DNA of 64,000 nt from JANNOG01 sp031398915 (GCA_031398915.1 JANNOG010000048.1:3776-67775); one strand, 5' to 3'; shown: positions 42,703 through 51,459, numbered from the stretch's first letter. Translations and numbers: made by a program. The notes: a model not told the origin generated them from the sequence alone.

Positions 42703-43286
42703 GCGCCACGCCCGAGGTGCCGTCGACGAGCGTCCCGGCGTCGGCCGAGGACCTCCGTGCCGTCGCTGCTCAGCTGTCCAGGGTGGCGCGCGGGGTGTTG
42801 GGTGTCGCCCACCGCTGTCCGTGCGGGCTGCCCGACGTGGTCCGCACCGCATCGCGCCTGCCCGATGGCTCTCCCTTTCCCACGCACTACTACCTGACCT
42901 GCCCACGGGCGAACAGCGCGGTCGGCACCCTCGAATCCTCGGGCCTGATGCGTGAGATGGCCGAGCGCCTGGTCACCGATCCCGAGCTGGCGCTCCGATA
43001 CGAACATGCCCACGTCGCCTACATAGCCGACCGCGACCAGGGTGGCGAGGTGCCCGAGATCGCGGGTGTCAGTGCTGGTGGCATGCCCCGTCGCGTGAAG
43101 TGCCTGCATGCTCTGCTGGGGCACGCCCTCGCGGCGGGTCCGGGCGTCAACCCGCTCGGCGACGAGGTCCGAGACGCACTGGGTGCGTGGTGGGCGGCGG
43201 GCCCGTGTGTCGACCCTCCCGATCCGGACCTCCGTGAGCAGTCGGCGCACAACGACGCCCCGCGCGGCACGCTGTCAGTCGGCTGA
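42699..43286 (+). CDS. DUF501 domain-containing protein
   Basis: 195 aa. The DUF501 core runs from about residue 15: VLGVAHRCPCGLPDVVRTAS, FPTHYYLTCPRANSAVGTLE and MPRRVKCLHALLGHALAAGP are the conserved blocks, including CPCG and the KCLHxLLGH motif. The function is unknown; conserved Cys and His suggest metal binding. The position after ftsB and near ppx is conserved in actinomycetes. GTG overlaps the ftsB stop by 4 bp. Its last 12 bp overlap the convergent oxidoreductase gene. Confidence 0.9.
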   Translation: MSATPEVPSTSVPASAEDLRAVAAQLSRVARGVLGVAHRCPCGLPDVVRTASRLPDGSPFPTHYYLTCPRANSAVGTLESSGLMREMAERLVTDPELALRYEHAHVAYIADRDQGGEVPEIAGVSAGGMPRRVKCLHALLGHALAAGPGVNPLGDEVRDALGAWWAAGPCVDPPDPDLREQSAHNDAPRGTLSVG

Positions 43287-44777
43287 GCGGGCGTGTCGAT
43301 CAGCGAAGGCAGTCCGGGCTGCCCAGTACCCGCCCATCCCGTGCACTCCCGGTCCGGGAGGGGTGGCTGCCGAGCACAGGTACACCCCCGGAACCGGCGT
43401 GCGGTAGGCATTCCAGGCGGGTACCGGGCGGGTGAGGATGCCCCACACGCTGGCGGCGCCGACGGAGATGTCGCCGCCCACATGGACCGGGTTCTGCGCC
43501 TGCAGGTCGGTGGCGGTTCGCACCACGCTGGCAACGATCGTGTCGCGAAATCCCGGCGCGAATCGCTCGATCTGTCCGGTGACGTGCTGGGTGGCGTCCA
43601 CCGTCGACCCGTTGGGAACGTGGCAGTAGGCCCACACGACGTGGCGTCCGCCGCTTGCCCGGCTGGGGTCCAGCACCGTGGGCTGACCCACCAGCGTGAA
43701 GGGACGCGTGCTGTGCCGCCCCGCGGCCACCGTCGACTCTGCGTGGGCCACCTCGGCCAATGTGCCACCGACGTGCACGGTGCCCGCCCGCCGTGCCTCC
43801 GCGTCCAGCCAGGGGATCGGTTCGTCGGTGACGTAGTGAACCGTGCAGGCGCCGGGACCGAACCGGTACCGCGACGCCCAATGCGCGTACCACCTCCCGG
43901 CGGCGCCGCTCATCGACCCGAGGATGCCCATCGCCTGAGGTGGATCGAGGTCGAGCAGCACCACCGGAGCGACAGGTAACTCCGCCAGCGACCGCACCCA
44001 CCAACCCGTGTGAACCCGCCCGCCGAGGCGTCGGATCTCCGAGACCATGGCGTCGGCGATCCGCTGGCTGCCTCCCCGGGCGATCGGCCAGCCCACGGCA
44101 TGGCCCAGCGTGGTCAACAGGTAGGCGACTGCTGCGGGGGCCAGGCCGTCCAGGGGACGGATCGCGTGGGCCGCATTGCCCGCCAGCAGGGCAGGGCCCT
44201 GAGGATGGCGGAACCGCCGCGCCGTTGCCGCCAGGCCCGGCGTGATTCGACCGGCGAGCAGGGCGAGCAGTTCGGGAGTGCCCACCCGTGCGGGCACGCC
44301 TCGTAACCGCGACGTGAACAATTCGACCAACTCCGGCGCGCGGTCCACCAGCGGTCCCAACAACTGTCGATATCGCTCGCCGTCCGGCCGATGAGCATCG
44401 CCGAGTCGGGCGACTGTGGTGTCGAGGTCGCGGTACGCCACCGCGAAGGTGCCGCCGTCGAGGGCGTGCGCGAAGGACACGGCCGGGGTGATCATCGGCA
44501 CGGCGCCCGCCAGATCCCAGGTCCGGGTGAAGAAGGCCGACGACACGGCCAGCGGGTGCGTGGCCGAGCAGATGTCATGGACGACGCCGGGCGTGATCAG
44601 TTCGAGGCTGCGTAGCCCGCCACCCAGCGTGTCCGCCCCCTCGACGACCTCCACCTGCCATCCGGCGCGCGCCAGGGTCAGGGCTGCGGCGAGGCCGTTG
44701 GGGCCGGATCCCACGACCACCGCGTCACACACCGGGCGCAGTGCCCGGCGTCGCAGTCCTGGCGGGTCGATGCTCAC
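43275..44777 (-). CDS. CrtI/PYROXD2-like FAD-dependent oxidoreductase
   Basis: 500 aa. N-terminal FAD-binding motif DAVVVGSGPNGLAAALTLAR (residues 19-38) with VVEGADTLGGG, then DICSATHPLAVSS. The C-terminal GVYLCSAATPPGPGVHGMGG completes the FAD site; SAATPPGPGVHGM is characteristic of phytoene-desaturase-like proteins of the PYROXD2 type rather than true carotenoid desaturases. The substrate is unknown. GTG start at 44777 lies 26 bp from the divergent ppx start, so their promoters must overlap; a CACGCT hexamer 6 nt upstream would fit a leaderless start. Confidence 0.85.
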   Translation of the reverse strand: MSIDPPGLRRRALRPVCDAVVVGSGPNGLAAALTLARAGWQVEVVEGADTLGGGLRSLELITPGVVHDICSATHPLAVSSAFFTRTWDLAGAVPMITPAVSFAHALDGGTFAVAYRDLDTTVARLGDAHRPDGERYRQLLGPLVDRAPELVELFTSRLRGVPARVGTPELLALLAGRITPGLAATARRFRHPQGPALLAGNAAHAIRPLDGLAPAAVAYLLTTLGHAVGWPIARGGSQRIADAMVSEIRRLGGRVHTGWWVRSLAELPVAPVVLLDLDPPQAMGILGSMSGAAGRWYAHWASRYRFGPGACTVHYVTDEPIPWLDAEARRAGTVHVGGTLAEVAHAESTVAAGRHSTRPFTLVGQPTVLDPSRASGGRHVVWAYCHVPNGSTVDATQHVTGQIERFAPGFRDTIVASVVRTATDLQAQNPVHVGGDISVGAASVWGILTRPVPAWNAYRTPVPGVYLCSAATPPGPGVHGMGGYWAARTAFADRHARSAD

Positions 44778-44803
44778 GTGCCCAGCGTGGCAGGCTGCCG
44801 GTC

Positions 44804-45781
44804 ATGCCGCGTGTCGCCGCCGTCGATTGCGGCACCAACTCGATACGACTGCTGATCACCGACCTGACTCTCGACGCGGGCCGGTGGCGACAGGTGGACG
44901 TCGACCGACGGATGACGGTCGTGCGATTGGGTGCCGGGGTGGACGCCACGGGTCGCCTGGACGATGCCGCCCTCGACCGCACGTTCGCCGCGCTGGACGA
45001 CTACGCCCAGGTCATCACTGCCACGGGTGTCGAACGCGTCCGGTTCGTCGCCACGTCGGCGACCCGCGACGCCGCCAACGCCGAGGACTTCCTGGCCGGG
45101 GTGCAGCACCGTCTGGGCATCGCTCCCGAGGTGATCGGCGGGGCTGAAGAGGCGGCGCTGTCCTTCGTCGGGGCCACCACCGCGTTGGCCGCGGGCCACC
45201 CCGAACCCTTCGGCGTGGTCGACATCGGCGGCGGATCGACGGAGATCGTCGTCGGCGGTGCCGCCAACCCGGCAGGTGTGCCCGAGATTGCCGGGTCGTT
45301 GTCGGTCGACATCGGCTGCGTCCGGCTCGCCGAGCGCCACCTTCGCGCTGACCCACCGACCGCCGAGCAACTCGCCGCCGCCCGCGCCGACGTCGACGTC
45401 GCCCTCGACGCCGTGGCAGCGGTCGTACCGCTCAGCGAGATCCGCACCCTGGTCGGGGTCGCCGGCACGGTCACGACCCTGGCTGCCGCAGCCCTGGACC
45501 TGCCCGAATACGACTCCGATGCGATCCATGCCAGCGTCCACCCGGTCGCGGCCATGATGGACGTCTGCCGTCGAGTCACCGTGTCGTCGCGCGCCACTCG
45601 CTCGACCTGGCCGTACCTTCACCCTGGCCGGGTCGATGTGATCGGCGCCGGCGCCCTGGTGTGGGGTGCGGTGATCGAGCGGGTGGTCGCCGCCTCGGGC
45701 ATCAGCACCGTGGTGGTGAGCGAGCGAGACATCCTGGACGGCATAGCGGCGTCGCTGGTCACGTCTGTGACCGCTGATTGA
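44804..45781 (+). CDS. ppx: Exopolyphosphatase / guanosine pentaphosphate phosphohydrolase (Ppx/GppA)
   Basis: 325 aa, the single-domain-length actinobacterial type. ASKHA-fold motifs: AAVDCGTNSIRLLI (residues 5-18), FVATSATRDAANAEDFL, IGGAEEAALSFVGA, VVDIGGGSTEIVVG (phosphate-binding) and LVGVAGTVTTLAA. It removes terminal phosphate from polyphosphate, and some members act on pppGpp. ATG at 44804; an upstream frame from 44741 overlaps the divergent oxidoreductase and is unlikely. Its stop overlaps the TTG start of the next gene. Confidence 0.92.
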   Translation: MPRVAAVDCGTNSIRLLITDLTLDAGRWRQVDVDRRMTVVRLGAGVDATGRLDDAALDRTFAALDDYAQVITATGVERVRFVATSATRDAANAEDFLAGVQHRLGIAPEVIGGAEEAALSFVGATTALAAGHPEPFGVVDIGGGSTEIVVGGAANPAGVPEIAGSLSVDIGCVRLAERHLRADPPTAEQLAAARADVDVALDAVAAVVPLSEIRTLVGVAGTVTTLAAAALDLPEYDSDAIHASVHPVAAMMDVCRRVTVSSRATRSTWPYLHPGRVDVIGAGALVWGAVIERVVAASGISTVVVSERDILDGIAASLVTSVTAD

Positions 45782-46545
45782 CCGCCGAAGAGCGGGCATC
45801 GAGCACGAAGCAGTCCGGCGGTCTGCTCGACACCATCGACCAGGCGGTGGTGTCGTGTCGGCGCTGTCCGCGGCTGGTCGACTGGCGCGAGGAGGTCGCC
45901 CGGGCCCGGCGACGCTCCTTCGCTGACGAGGACTACTGGGGGCGACCGCTACCAGGGTTCGGTGACACCTCGGCCGGTGTGATGGTCCTGGGCCTGGCGC
46001 CCGCGGCGCACGGCGGCAATCGAACCGGCCGGGTCTTCACCGGTGACCGCTCGGGGGACTGGCTGTTCACCGCGCTGCACCGAGCGGGATTGGCCAATCA
46101 ACCCACCAGCACACATGTCGGGGACGGCCTGACCCTGACGAACTGCCGAGTTACGGCGGCGGTCCGTTGCGCTCCGCCCGCCAACCGGCCCACCCCTACC
46201 GAGCGGGACACGTGCGGCGACTGGCTGGACGCCGAGTTGCTGGCCGTCGCACCCACGCTGCGAGTGATCGTCGCCCTCGGCGGCTTCGCGTGGGACGCCG
46301 CCCTGCGGAGCCTGATGCGATGCGGCTGGGTGGTGCCGCGGCCACGGCCGCAGTTCGGCCACGGCGTCGAGGTGAGCATCCGGCGCGGGCGTGAGGACGC
46401 GCCGCCCGCTGCCTCGGTTCCCGTTGCACGGGATCTCGTGTTGCTGGGCTGCTATCACGTCAGCCAGCAGAACACCTTCACCGGTCGTCTGACGACCGAC
46501 ATGCTCGACGCCGTGATGGATCGAGCAGTCGTCCTCGGTCGCTGA
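45778..46545 (+). CDS. Uracil-DNA glycosylase family 5 (UDGb)
   Basis: 255 aa. Excises uracil and some deaminated purines from DNA. Motif 1 is GLAPAAHGGNRTGRVFTGD, typical of UDGb, which lacks the catalytic Asp/Asn of other families; motif 2 is GCYHVSQQNTFTGRLT. Cysteines at CRRCPRL (about 27-30) and in RCAPPANRPTPTERDTC supply a 4Fe-4S cluster as in families 4 and 5. TTG start overlaps the ppx stop by 4 bp, so the pair is probably an operon. Confidence 0.9.
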   Translation: MTAEERASSTKQSGGLLDTIDQAVVSCRRCPRLVDWREEVARARRRSFADEDYWGRPLPGFGDTSAGVMVLGLAPAAHGGNRTGRVFTGDRSGDWLFTALHRAGLANQPTSTHVGDGLTLTNCRVTAAVRCAPPANRPTPTERDTCGDWLDAELLAVAPTLRVIVALGGFAWDAALRSLMRCGWVVPRPRPQFGHGVEVSIRRGREDAPPAASVPVARDLVLLGCYHVSQQNTFTGRLTTDMLDAVMDRAVVLGR

Positions 46546-46583
46546 CGTCCACACGCCACGTCCACACGCCACGTCCACACTCC
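46545..46583 (+). repeat. 13-bp tandem repeat, three copies
   Basis: ACGTCCACACGCC is repeated at 46545-46557 and 46558-46570, and with one mismatch at 46571-46583. It begins at the stop codon of the UDGb gene and lies in the gap before the GGDEF-EAL gene. A further imperfect inverted repeat (TGAGTG ... CACTCA, about 46666-46690) is the only other structure seen in this 168-bp gap. Confidence 0.85.
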
Positions 46584-46713
46584 CACGTTCACCCCCCAGG
46601 GCCGGGTCACTTCGGGCAGGCATATGCGGGAATCGACGGGTGACCTCCCCCCGACCTGTCACTGTGAGTGGCACGCTGATTGCACTCAGCATCAACGGAA
46701 CGGGGATAGGCAC

Positions 46714-49431
46714 GTGACATGGACGACTGTTCCGACGTGCGTCCTGGCCGTGGTCTCGATCGCCGCCGTCCTCACGCTGGGACGGCGACGGGTCAGCCGC
46801 CACGGCCGCCTCCCATCCGGGGCCTCTCGGCCGCGACCGGGCCCAGGTGAGGGCCCTATCTGGTGGGTCGTGCCCACTCTGCTGGCCCTGACCGGGGGGT
46901 GGGCCACGGTGCGCCTGGTCGCGGGGTGGGCGAACGCCGCAGATCCACTGACGGGCGGCTCCGGTGAGGTCGCCGTGCGTGTCGCCGCCGCGCTGGCGAT
47001 CGGGACGCTCGTTGCGGCCGCCGTCGGTCTGGGTGTGACAGCGGGCAACGATCGAGGGTCTCTCCTGGACGCCGGGATCCTGGCCGTCGGCACAGCCATG
47101 GGCGCCTGGGTGATCAGCAGGACGCTCGCTCCCGGCGCCGATGTCGACGTGTCGGCGATCGCGGCCGTCGCCGTGAGCGCCGGCGTCGTCGGCGTGGTGC
47201 TGACCGTTCTCGGCACCGTCCGGGTGGCGGCGACCAGAAGGTGGCTCGCCGTCGCGGCCGTTGCGTACCTCGTCGCGCGGCTCGGCGAATTCGCCGCCGG
47301 CCTCGACCAGACCGCAGGCCTCGACGGCGGCATTGACGACGGTAGTGGCGGCGCGGCCGCAGGGCTCGTGCTGCGACTCGGCGCTGACGTGTTCACCGTC
47401 GTCGCGGCGCTGGGTGTTGCCGCTGCCTGGCTGCGCCCCGCGGTCGTCGCCGAGGTGCTGGGCGGCGGGCCGGCGAGAGAGGTGCCCATGGGGCGCGCCG
47501 CACTCCTGGTGTTCGGCTGGACGGCTCCCCCACTCCTGCTCGCCGCTCTCCAGCTCGCCGATGTGGCGCTCGATCCCCGGCCTCTGATCATCGGATGGGT
47601 CGTCATGGCGGTCCTCGCGGCCGCACGCGTCGTCGACGTGTCCGCGCACGTGGCCCGGGTACGAGCCGACCGCGACGCGTCCCTGCGTTTCCGGGCGGCA
47701 TTCGACGAGGCCGTGGTCGGGATGGCCCTGGTCGAGCTGGACGGTCCTGCGGCGGGCACCATCAGCGAGGTCAACGCCACCCTCGGCCGAATCTATGGCA
47801 CCGATCGCGAGTCCCTCATCGGGTTGCATGTCGAACAACTCGTCGCCGACGCACCGAGCGTGGGGCGGCGCCAGCAGGATCGCCCGCTGGCCGGCGTGAT
47901 CTCGCGCCTGCAGGCCGAACGCCGGGTGCAGTTGCCGGCCGAGGTGTCCCTCGTCACGTTCGATGACCGCCCGGCGTGGGGAGTCCTGTCGCTGTCGACC
48001 GCCGACGGTGTGGACCGCCGACAGGCCGTCCTCCAGGTCGACGACGTCACCGAGCGACGAGTCTCGCGCGAGCGGCTGAGTCACCTCTCCATGCACGATC
48101 CGCTGACCGGGCTCGCCAACCGCCGGCTGCTGGACGACCGGCTGGCCGCCGCCGTCGCGCGGGCCGCCCGGACCGGGGTGGTCGTCGCCGTGCTCGTCGT
48201 GGACCTCGACCAGTTCGCCGCCGTCAACATTCGACATGGCGCCGAAGCGGGCGACGAGGTCCTGGTCGAGGCAGGGTCGCGGCTGCGCGCAGTCACCCGC
48301 CCCGCCGACGTCGTGGCGCGCGTCGGCGCCGACCGGTTCGCGATCCTCCTCGACGGGCTCGGTGGTGACACCGACGCGCTGACCATCGCCGACCGGGTCC
48401 GCACCGCGGTGGCGCGCCCGTTCCACCTAGGGGTCGCGGACGTCACCGTCTCCGCGGGCATCGGGCTCGCCCTGGGTGGTACCGGATCCAGCCCCGACCT
48501 GTTCGCCGACGCCACGCTGGCGTTGGCCCGGGCCAAGATCATCGGTCCTGGTCGAGTGGTGGTGTTCGACGACGCCCTGCGGGTCCAGGTCAGCGATCGG
48601 GCACGGCTGGTCGCCGACCTGCGCGAAGCAGTCGGGGGATCCGGTCTGCGAGTGGTCTACCGGCCAGTCGTGGCTCTGGACGTGGGACGCGACGTGCTGG
48701 GCTGGGTGGCCGAACCTCGGTGGGACCGACCAGGGCTCGGCGTGGCGACGATGACCCGAGAGCTCTCCATCGCCGACTTCGGCGAGGTCGCCGAGGCATC
48801 CGGACTCATCGTCGGGATCGGGCAGCGAACCCTCGAGCTGTCCCTGGCGGCGCTGCCGGTGCTCGGGAACGCTGCCGGGATCACCGACCCCGCGATGACG
48901 GTGTCGGTATCGGCCAGGCAGTTCGGCGCCGGCGGACTCGCGGCCCGGGTGGCACGTGCAGTCGAAACAGCTGGGGTGGACCCCGCCCGGCTGTGCCTGG
49001 CAGTCACCGAACCCGTCGTCAACGCCGGCGGCGAGGACGTGCTGGCAACGCTGCGTGACCTGCGCACCCAGGGCGTCCAGGTCTGGCTGGACGCTTTCGG
49101 TACGGGCCATACGTCGCTCACCCACCTGCGCCGTCTGCCCATCGACGTGCTGAGTCTCGACGCGTCCCTGGTCGCAGGACTCGACCGGGGCGGGGCGGAC
49201 GTGGAGGTGGTCGTCGGCATCGTCCAACTGGCGACGGGTCTGGGGGTCGGCGTGATGGCCGGTGGAGTCCACGCCGCCGCCCAGGACGGTGTCCTGGCCC
49301 GCCTCGGCGTCCGAGCCGCCCACGGTGACCTCTACGGAGGACCGTCCCCCGCCCCGTGGCCGGGGGGCGAGCCCGGGTTCGGGCCGCATCCGGTGCAGCG
49401 ACTGTTGGCGCAGGTGCCGCACGGGTCGTGA
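46714..49431 (+). CDS. Membrane PAS-GGDEF-EAL protein with degenerate signature motifs
   Basis: 905 aa. About eight membrane segments occupy residues 8-320. A PAS-like region (FRAAFDEAVVGMALVELDGP) and a GGDEF domain (SMHDPLTGLANRRLLDDRLA) follow, but the signature is RVGADRF (about 536) instead of GGDEF. The EAL domain reads GWVAEPRW (about 661) where active enzymes have FEALxRW, DAFGTGHTSL instead of DDFGTGYSSL, and GGVHAAAQ instead of EGVETxxQ. Both domains are therefore probably inactive for c-di-GMP synthesis and hydrolysis and may bind nucleotides or act as a scaffold. I chose GTG at 46714, which has GGGGATAGG just upstream, rather than the ATG at 46624. Confidence 0.85.
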   Translation: MTWTTVPTCVLAVVSIAAVLTLGRRRVSRHGRLPSGASRPRPGPGEGPIWWVVPTLLALTGGWATVRLVAGWANAADPLTGGSGEVAVRVAAALAIGTLVAAAVGLGVTAGNDRGSLLDAGILAVGTAMGAWVISRTLAPGADVDVSAIAAVAVSAGVVGVVLTVLGTVRVAATRRWLAVAAVAYLVARLGEFAAGLDQTAGLDGGIDDGSGGAAAGLVLRLGADVFTVVAALGVAAAWLRPAVVAEVLGGGPAREVPMGRAALLVFGWTAPPLLLAALQLADVALDPRPLIIGWVVMAVLAAARVVDVSAHVARVRADRDASLRFRAAFDEAVVGMALVELDGPAAGTISEVNATLGRIYGTDRESLIGLHVEQLVADAPSVGRRQQDRPLAGVISRLQAERRVQLPAEVSLVTFDDRPAWGVLSLSTADGVDRRQAVLQVDDVTERRVSRERLSHLSMHDPLTGLANRRLLDDRLAAAVARAARTGVVVAVLVVDLDQFAAVNIRHGAEAGDEVLVEAGSRLRAVTRPADVVARVGADRFAILLDGLGGDTDALTIADRVRTAVARPFHLGVADVTVSAGIGLALGGTGSSPDLFADATLALARAKIIGPGRVVVFDDALRVQVSDRARLVADLREAVGGSGLRVVYRPVVALDVGRDVLGWVAEPRWDRPGLGVATMTRELSIADFGEVAEASGLIVGIGQRTLELSLAALPVLGNAAGITDPAMTVSVSARQFGAGGLAARVARAVETAGVDPARLCLAVTEPVVNAGGEDVLATLRDLRTQGVQVWLDAFGTGHTSLTHLRRLPIDVLSLDASLVAGLDRGGADVEVVVGIVQLATGLGVGVMAGGVHAAAQDGVLARLGVRAAHGDLYGGPSPAPWPGGEPGFGPHPVQRLLAQVPHGS

Positions 49432-49441
49432 TCTCTTGACG

Positions 49442-49519
49442 TCGGTGCCTACCGTGGGACCCATGAGCTCAGCCGCATCGTCGGTGCCTACCGTGGGACC
49501 CATGAGCTCAGCCGCACCG
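49442..49519 (+). repeat. 39-bp tandem duplication of the NDH-2 promoter and start region
   Basis: 49442-49480 and 49481-49519 are identical at 38 of 39 positions. Each copy holds a TACCGT hexamer, 7 nt, and an ATG followed by AGCTCAGCCGCA. Because 39 is divisible by three, both ATGs (49463 and 49502) are in frame. Confidence 0.95.
49450..49494 (+). promoter_or_regulatory. Two leaderless -10 elements for NDH-2
   Basis: TACCGT at 49450-49455 and 49489-49494 each lie 7 nt before an in-frame ATG. There is no Shine-Dalgarno sequence at either start, so leaderless initiation is likely. The second element lies inside the coding frame that begins at the first ATG. Confidence 0.5.
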
Positions 49520-50890
49520 TCCGTCCAGTCTCTCGACCCGACCGCCAGTCGACCCGGGGGACCGCGTCGCGTTCTCATTCTGGGCGGCGGCTATGTCGGC
49601 CTTTACACCGCGATGCGGCTGCAGTCCACCCTGCGGCGCGAGATCAACGCCGGTGAGGTCGTCGTCACCGTCGTCGATCCCCGCTCGTACATGACGTATC
49701 AGCCGTTCCTGCCCGAAGCCGCCTCAGGGTCCATCGAGCCACGGCACGTGGTGGTCCCGCTGCGCCGCGTGCTGCGCCGCTGCGAGATCGTCAACGCCCG
49801 ATTCGAGTCTCTCGACCACGAGCGCCGCTGCGCCCGAGTCGCACCGCTGCACGGTCCGGCCCATGACATTCCGTACGACCAGGTCGTCCTCGCGCTCGGA
49901 TCGGTCGCCCGCACGTTGCCGATCCCCGGCCTTGCCGACCACGGCATCGGCTTCAAGACCATCGAGGAGGCGACGTTCCTGCGCAATCAGGTGCTGCACT
50001 CACTCGATGTGGCGGATGCCACCACCGACCCCGATCGGCGCCGTCGTTCGTTGACGTTCTGTTTCGTCGGCGGTGGCTACGCCGGGGTCGAGGCCTTTGC
50101 CGAACTCGCCGACATGGCCGAGCACGCCTGCCCGCTCTACAGCACGATCACGCCCGCTGATCTGCGGTTCGTATTGGTGGAGGCGACGAATCGAGTGCTT
50201 CCCGAGGTCGACCTCGACATGGCTGAGTACACGATCGAACAGATGCGGAGTCGGGGTCTGGAGATCCGGCTGAACACCCGGCTCGAGTCCGCCGTGGACG
50301 GTCATGTCCGGTTGTCCGACGGCGAGGAGTTCGACACCGACACCCTCGTCTGGACAGCCGGGGTGAAAGCCAATCCGCGGGTCGCCCAGACCGGGCTGCC
50401 GTTGACCGACCGGGGCGCCGTCGTCTGCGGCACCGATCTGAGGGTCGAGGGGGTCGAGGGGGCGTGGGCCGCGGGGGACTGTTCTGCCGTGCCCGACCTC
50501 ACCCAGCCCGGCAAGCTCTGCGCGCCCAGCGCCCAGCATGCGGTCCGCCAGGCACCGGTCCTCGGCGACAACATCGCAGCCGTTCTCCGGGGTCGACCGC
50601 TGCGCCAGTACAAGCACGCCTACGCGGGCAGCGTGGCGAGCCTCGGGTTGTACAAGGGCGTGGCACAGGTCTACGGCGTCAAGCTCAAGGGATTCCCGGC
50701 CTGGTTCATGCACCGGACCTATCACCTCAGCCGGGTGCCCACCCTCAATCGCAAGGCCCGGGTCGTCTCGGACTGGACCCTTGCTCTGCTGTTCCGCCGC
50801 GAGATCGTGTCACTCGGTTCGTTCGCCGAGCCCTTCCGAGAATTCCGTCAGGTGAGTGCGCGTGGCGAGGACATGGGCCACGATCATTGA
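49463..50890 (+). CDS. ndh: NADH dehydrogenase type II (NDH-2), FAD-dependent
   Basis: 475 aa from the first ATG, 462 from the second. Transfers electrons from NADH to menaquinone without pumping protons. First Rossmann motif VLILGGGYVGLYTAMRLQ (about residues 35-53), VVLALGSVARTLPIPGL, second Rossmann motif FCFVGGGYAGVEAFAELADM and LVWTAGVKANP. The C-terminal FAD block is EGAWAAGDCSAVPDL with the quinone-site stretch CAPSAQHAVRQAP. The end is amphipathic (KGFPAWFMHRTYHLSRVPTL), suitable for membrane attachment. The 39-bp duplication adds 13 residues (MSSAASSVPTVGP) at the N-terminus if the first start is used. Confidence 0.92.
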   Translation: MSSAASSVPTVGPMSSAAPSVQSLDPTASRPGGPRRVLILGGGYVGLYTAMRLQSTLRREINAGEVVVTVVDPRSYMTYQPFLPEAASGSIEPRHVVVPLRRVLRRCEIVNARFESLDHERRCARVAPLHGPAHDIPYDQVVLALGSVARTLPIPGLADHGIGFKTIEEATFLRNQVLHSLDVADATTDPDRRRRSLTFCFVGGGYAGVEAFAELADMAEHACPLYSTITPADLRFVLVEATNRVLPEVDLDMAEYTIEQMRSRGLEIRLNTRLESAVDGHVRLSDGEEFDTDTLVWTAGVKANPRVAQTGLPLTDRGAVVCGTDLRVEGVEGAWAAGDCSAVPDLTQPGKLCAPSAQHAVRQAPVLGDNIAAVLRGRPLRQYKHAYAGSVASLGLYKGVAQVYGVKLKGFPAWFMHRTYHLSRVPTLNRKARVVSDWTLALLFRREIVSLGSFAEPFREFRQVSARGEDMGHDH

Positions 50891-50930
50891 CGTGGGTGGG
50901 CGGCAGTCCGGCAGTAATCTGTGCCTTGCG

Positions 50931-51004
50931 GCCCCCGTAGCCCAATCGGCAGAGGCAGGCGACTTAAAATCGCACCAGTGCGGGTTCAAATCCCGCCGGG
51001 GGCA
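50931..51004 (+). tRNA. tRNA with anticodon UAA (Leu by anticodon), short variable loop
   Basis: 74 nt. Acceptor arms GCCCCCG and CGGGGGC pair over 7 bp, with A73 next. The T arm is GCGGG-TTCAAAT-CCCGC. The anticodon stem pairs GCGA with TCGC around the loop CTTAAAA, placing TAA at 34-36. The D region contains GG in AATCGGCAG. The variable loop is only about five nt (CCAGT), a class I shape, whereas bacterial tRNA-Leu is normally class II with a long arm. CCA is not encoded (CCG follows). Identity as tRNA-Leu rests on the anticodon and A73 alone. Confidence 0.8.
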
Positions 51005-51021
51005 CCGCTGGGCCCGCCGGA

Positions 51022-51459
51022 TCACTCGTCCGGTCGTCGGCGCAACCGCTTGATATCGCTCGCTCGCCGCTTGGCCTCACGTCGCCGCCGTAGTGATCCG
51101 GCTGTCACCCGACGTGCTCGACGTGGTGGGGGCGGGGGAGCGAGGGCCTCGGCGATCACCGCAGCCAAGCGGTCTCGGGCCGCTTCGCGGTTGCGCAGTT
51201 GCTCGCGATGGGTGGACGCAGCGACCGTGACGACCTCGTCCACCAGACGGTGACCCAGCCGGTGGACCAGACGTTCGCGCTGAGTCTCGTCGAGGGCCCG
51301 TGACGCCGACGGTTGCCAGCTGAGTTCGACGCGACTGTCCGTGGTGTTGACCCCCTGCCCGCCGGGCCCGCTGGAGCGTGAGAACCGCCATCTCAACTCC
51401 TCTGCGGGGATGACGAGGTCGGGTCGGGACTCGACTCGCACCACCAGATCACCAGGCAC
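51022..51459 (-). CDS. arfB: Alternative ribosome-rescue factor ArfB/YaeJ-like peptidyl-tRNA hydrolase
   Basis: 145 aa. The RF-1-type catalytic domain has LVIPAEELRWRFSRSSGPGG followed by QGVNTTDSRVELSW, which includes the GGQ motif that hydrolyses peptidyl-tRNA. The C-terminus (RRARRVTAGSLRRRREAKRR) is a basic tail that enters the empty mRNA channel of stalled ribosomes. There is no codon-recognition domain, as expected. GTG at 51459 fits the usual family length and has CATCCT 6 nt upstream; a longer version from GTG at 51483 is possible. It converges on the tRNA gene with 17 bp between. Confidence 0.88.
   Translation of the reverse strand: MPGDLVVRVESRPDLVIPAEELRWRFSRSSGPGGQGVNTTDSRVELSWQPSASRALDETQRERLVHRLGHRLVDEVVTVAASTHREQLRNREAARDRLAAVIAEALAPPPPPRRARRVTAGSLRRRREAKRRASDIKRLRRRPDE

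Noticed and set aside
46624..46713. ATG at 46624 as start of the GGDEF-EAL protein
   Set aside because: The first 30 residues would be Cys/His-rich with no membrane character, and no ribosome-binding site precedes it. GTG at 46714 has a purine-rich site and starts at the first membrane helix.
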